A stretch of DNA of 35,167 nucleotides from Deltaproteobacteria bacterium (GTDB taxonomy: Bacteria; Desulfobacterota; Desulfobacteria; Desulfobacterales; ETH-SRB1). The notes under the pieces are model-generated. The model was not told where the DNA came from. It did not search any database and saw only the letters and a list, made by a program, of their open reading frames with translations. The stretch is taken from assembly GCA_030262895.1 (NCBI GenBank), contig JAJSZW010000021.1:1-35167 (forward strand), written 5' to 3'. The stretch's first letter is position 1; the number at the start of each line of letters is the position of its first letter. Shown one piece after another: positions 33,020 through 35,167 of this stretch. Position numbers and translations under genes: made by a program.

Positions 33020-34864
33020 ATGTATCTTTCATACTACAACTTAAATGAAAAACCTTTTCAAATCAGCACAGACCCAAAATTTCTATGGTTAGGTGAAAAG
33101 CACAAAGAAGCTTTAGCAATCCTAACATATGGAATACTTGATAATAAAGGATTCCTTCTTCTAACCGGCGATGTGGGCACAGGTAAAACTACAATCATAA
33201 ATACGCTGTTAAATAACCTGGACGATGATGTAATCGCAGCACATGTCCCTGATCCCGATTTGGAACATCTTGACTTTTTTAACTTTATTGCAAATGTGTT
33301 TTCAATAGATAAAAAATTCAGCACCAAAGGTGAGTTTCTTAATCATCTAAGCAAATTCCTGCACGATGCTTATTCAAAGAATAAAAAAGTATTACTTATA
33401 ATTGATGAGGCCCAGAGATTAAAACCTGAGCTTCTCGAAGAAATACGACTTTTGTCGAACATAGAAAGACAGGATACAAAACTTTTAAATATTTTTTTTG
33501 TAGGCCAGGAAGAATTTAACAATGTATTAATAGAACCAGAGAACAGAGCCTTAAGGCAGAGGATTACGATAAACTATTACATCGAGCCGTTGACTGAAAA
33601 TGAAACAAAAGAATACATAAAGCACCGTTTAAATATTGCCGGTTCTAAAAGAAATATTTTCAGCTCAAGTGCAATTAGAGAGATCTTTTCTTTTTCTAAG
33701 GGTTTCCCGAGATTAATAAATATAATATGTGATTTGGCCTTGTTAACCGGATATGTTAAAGAGCAAAAAACAATAAATGAACTTATTATAAAGGAATGCG
33801 CTAAAGAGCTTCAAATACCTACTGAAAAAGCAATAGAAGATGATAAAAAAAAGCAGAAAATTGTCCCCCAAAAGAGCCAAATTGCTGAAAGTGATCCAAA
33901 ACAGGAAGTTGCCCTAATAGAGAGCCAAACTTCTGAAGATGATTCAAAACAGGAAGTTGCCCCAATAGAGAGCCAATTTGCTAAAAGTGATTCAAAACAG
34001 GAAGTTGCCCCAATAGAGAGCCAAATCGCTGAAAGTGATCCAAAACAGGAAGTTGCCCCAATAGAAAGCCAAATCGCTGAAAACGAGTCAAATCAAGAGG
34101 TTAAAAGAGGTGGGCTAAAGCCTGCCGTCAAGGTACTTGGATGTTTTTTTCTACTAGTTAGTCTCTTTATTCTAACATGGTTGTATATTAACTATCCTGC
34201 AGAGTTCAAAACAAAACTTTCTAATATAAATACATATACGACGCAAATCATTGGTAATATCAAGTCAAAATCAGAACAATTGCTTCAATCCAGTTCAACA
34301 ACTATTAATTCTAAGCCTGTTGTGCAAAAGTATTCCATAGATCGAATTGATTCAGGACAAAATAAACAAGTTCAAATTTCTGAAGAGCAAGATGAATTAT
34401 TAGAGGATAAAAATATTTCAAATAAAAACCTGTCAGATAATAATGGAGATCACCTTGATAAATTAGGTGTTGTACCCAAACAAATTCCAGATAAAAATAT
34501 TATCATATATTTCAGACACAATTCAAACGAACTATCAGATGATGCTTTAATAAAACTTGATGAAGCTGCTGAGATAATGACTCAAAATCCTTACACAAAC
34601 ATTATTATAAAAGGCTATACCGATATTATCGGCAATTACGATTACAATAAGGGGCTTTCTTTGTTTAGGGCTGATATCGTAAAAAGCTTTCTTGCAGGCA
34701 AGGGAGTTAATCCAACAAAAATCAAAACCATTGGAATGGGGCCGGAAAACCCCATAGATACTAATGATACTGCAAAAGGGAGAAGAAACAATCGCAGGGT
34801 TGAAATAGAGTTTTTAAAATCTAAGTTGCGTGATTTTTTGCGAAGAAATGTGCCAATATTTTGA
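33020..34864 (+). CDS. ExeA/GspA-like AAA ATPase fused to a periplasmic OmpA domain
   Basis: The 614-residue product has an AAA ATPase domain (about 1-270) with Walker A GDVGTGKTT (50-58), Walker B LLIIDEAQ and the sensor region typical of ExeA/GspA and the PEP-CTERM-locus ATPases. It is followed by tandem 16-residue repeats (about 286-363), one membrane segment (about 369-390), a linker and a C-terminal OmpA/MotB-like peptidoglycan-binding domain (about 495-600, TDIIGNYDYNKGLSLFRAD, GRRNNRRVEIEF). The ATPase is therefore cytoplasmic, with the OmpA end in the periplasm. The final 14 residues (after EFLK) are encoded by a repeat element. It may position a secretion or surface-export complex; the partner is unknown. 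Confidence 0.85.
   Translation: MYLSYYNLNEKPFQISTDPKFLWLGEKHKEALAILTYGILDNKGFLLLTGDVGTGKTTIINTLLNNLDDDVIAAHVPDPDLEHLDFFNFIANVFSIDKKFSTKGEFLNHLSKFLHDAYSKNKKVLLIIDEAQRLKPELLEEIRLLSNIERQDTKLLNIFFVGQEEFNNVLIEPENRALRQRITINYYIEPLTENETKEYIKHRLNIAGSKRNIFSSSAIREIFSFSKGFPRLINIICDLALLTGYVKEQKTINELIIKECAKELQIPTEKAIEDDKKKQKIVPQKSQIAESDPKQEVALIESQTSEDDSKQEVAPIESQFAKSDSKQEVAPIESQIAESDPKQEVAPIESQIAENESNQEVKRGGLKPAVKVLGCFFLLVSLFILTWLYINYPAEFKTKLSNINTYTTQIIGNIKSKSEQLLQSSSTTINSKPVVQKYSIDRIDSGQNKQVQISEEQDELLEDKNISNKNLSDNNGDHLDKLGVVPKQIPDKNIIIYFRHNSNELSDDALIKLDEAAEIMTQNPYTNIIIKGYTDIIGNYDYNKGLSLFRADIVKSFLAGKGVNPTKIKTIGMGPENPIDTNDTAKGRRNNRRVEIEFLKSKLRDFLRRNVPIF
33875..34108 (+). repeat. In-frame 48-bp tandem repeat in the ATPase-OmpA gene
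   Basis: Four 48-bp units start at 33875, 33923, 33971 and 34019, with a fifth, diverged one at 34067. Each encodes 16 residues of the type SQIAESDPKQEVAPIE. They form a flexible, acidic linker between the ATPase and the membrane segment. A 48-bp unit changes length without shifting frame, so copy number may vary between strains. Confidence 0.85.
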
Positions 34865-34894
34865 TGCAGGTCGAGTAAAAAATCGTTCAATTTA
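34821..34894 (+). repeat. Inverted-repeat element, family A, internally deleted copy inside a gene end
   Basis: CTAAGTTGCGTGATTTTTTG continues through AAGAAATGTGCCAATATTTTG to ATGCAGGTCGAGTAAAAAATC and GTTCAATTT. Compared with the 11986-12150 copy, everything between two TGCAG sites is missing, joining the two termini. The first half is translated in frame as the last 14 residues of the ATPase-OmpA protein, whose TGA at 34862 also comes from the element. Confidence 0.75.
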
Positions 34895-34913
34895 AACAAA
34901 ACAGGATAAAGCT

Positions 34914-35132
34914 ATGGCAAAAAATAAAAATATTCAGATTGTCTGGGGAGTTATGCTGGTACTGGCAGGGATCGGCGTATTTTTCAGGATACCCCAAGTA
35001 ATGCCGGAAATTCAAAAAATCGAACATTTTTCTTCAGCTATTTTTTTGATACGTTTTTGTTTCTATTTTTTAGGCGTTCTGCTTATAGGTGGTGGAGCAA
35101 AAAAGCTTTATGATAATTATCAGAAAAGGTAA
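34914..35132 (+). CDS. Small two-helix membrane protein, unknown
   Basis: The 72-residue product has two hydrophobic segments (about residues 7-25, IQIVWGVMLVLAGIGVFFRI, and 42-61, AIFLIRFCFYFLGVLLIGGG) joined by a charged loop, and a basic C-terminus (KKLYDNYQKR). AGGATAAAGCT precedes the ATG, a good ribosome site. It lies 49 nt after the ATPase-OmpA gene and may be co-transcribed. No family is assigned with confidence. After its stop, CCGTGAACGGCTAC (35133-35146) belongs to the dispersed repeat family. Confidence 0.65.
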   Translation: MAKNKNIQIVWGVMLVLAGIGVFFRIPQVMPEIQKIEHFSSAIFLIRFCFYFLGVLLIGGGAKKLYDNYQKR

Positions 35133-35167
35133 CCGTGAACGGCTACAATAATTTAAATCCTGAATAT

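Noticed and set aside
33875..34108. Regular 48-bp spacing considered as a CRISPR-like array
   Set aside because: Units are contiguous, have no unique spacers and encode protein in frame.

Overview
The window is a chromosomal segment of an anaerobic sulfate-reducing-type Desulfobacterota/Deltaproteobacterium, most likely Desulfobacterales-like. The evidence is an orange-protein (ORP)-type cluster of Fe-S ATPases and NifX-like proteins with its own sigma-54 regulator, a succinate/acetate-type CoA-transferase, a fused ATP sulfurylase-APS kinase, a PEP-CTERM protein relic, a TIGR03790-type protein, and many short palindromic intergenic elements. No rRNA, tRNA, CRISPR array or intact transposase was found. 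The lineage is inferred from gene content, not from a marker gene.

Layout. 42-2867: two exported proteins of unknown function, one with three Ig-like repeats. 2970-5466: decayed accessory stretch with a REP-type palindrome pair, a broken RAYT transposase, a broken PEP-CTERM/discoidin-domain gene with a plausible sigma-54 promoter, and a 190-bp MITE-like inverted repeat. 5529-11937 (minus): hsp20, lon, rlpA, gmhB and a RecD2-like helicase, closely packed and probably co-transcribed in part. 12427-14439 (plus): an MFS transporter and a periplasmic S1C protease. 14499-16850: a small RNA-related group comprising a free-standing archaeal-type ThrRS editing domain, TrmO, a small unknown protein and RtcA. 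17145-19325: a second RecD2-like helicase, inverted relative to the first.

19341-24498 (minus) is the most coherent system: regulator, sigma-54 promoter, two NifX/ORP-like proteins (one with a long Gly/Arg tail), a CGGC-domain protein and two ferredoxin-containing Mrp/NBP35-type ATPases. This matches the ORP system known from Desulfovibrio vulgaris, although here a CoA-transferase (24625-26124) sits divergent to the regulator.

26154-28312 is a graveyard: a minimal nucleotidyltransferase antitoxin whose HEPN toxin has lost its core, the tail of an AlbA_2-type regulator, a ParB/HTH-methylase fragment, and a 165-bp inverted-repeat element that now supplies the end of a small membrane protein gene. 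28504-35132 (plus) carries galE, the Sat-CysC fusion, a TIGR03790 protein, an ExeA-like ATPase fused to an OmpA domain, and a small membrane protein. This is compatible with exopolysaccharide/exosortase-linked surface biology.

The recurring theme is short inverted-repeat elements (at least five families) inserted very close to, and at two places inside, the 3' ends of genes. Three copies of one family are visible (11986-12150, 28357-28424, 34821-34894), and the last encodes the final 14 residues of the ATPase-OmpA protein.
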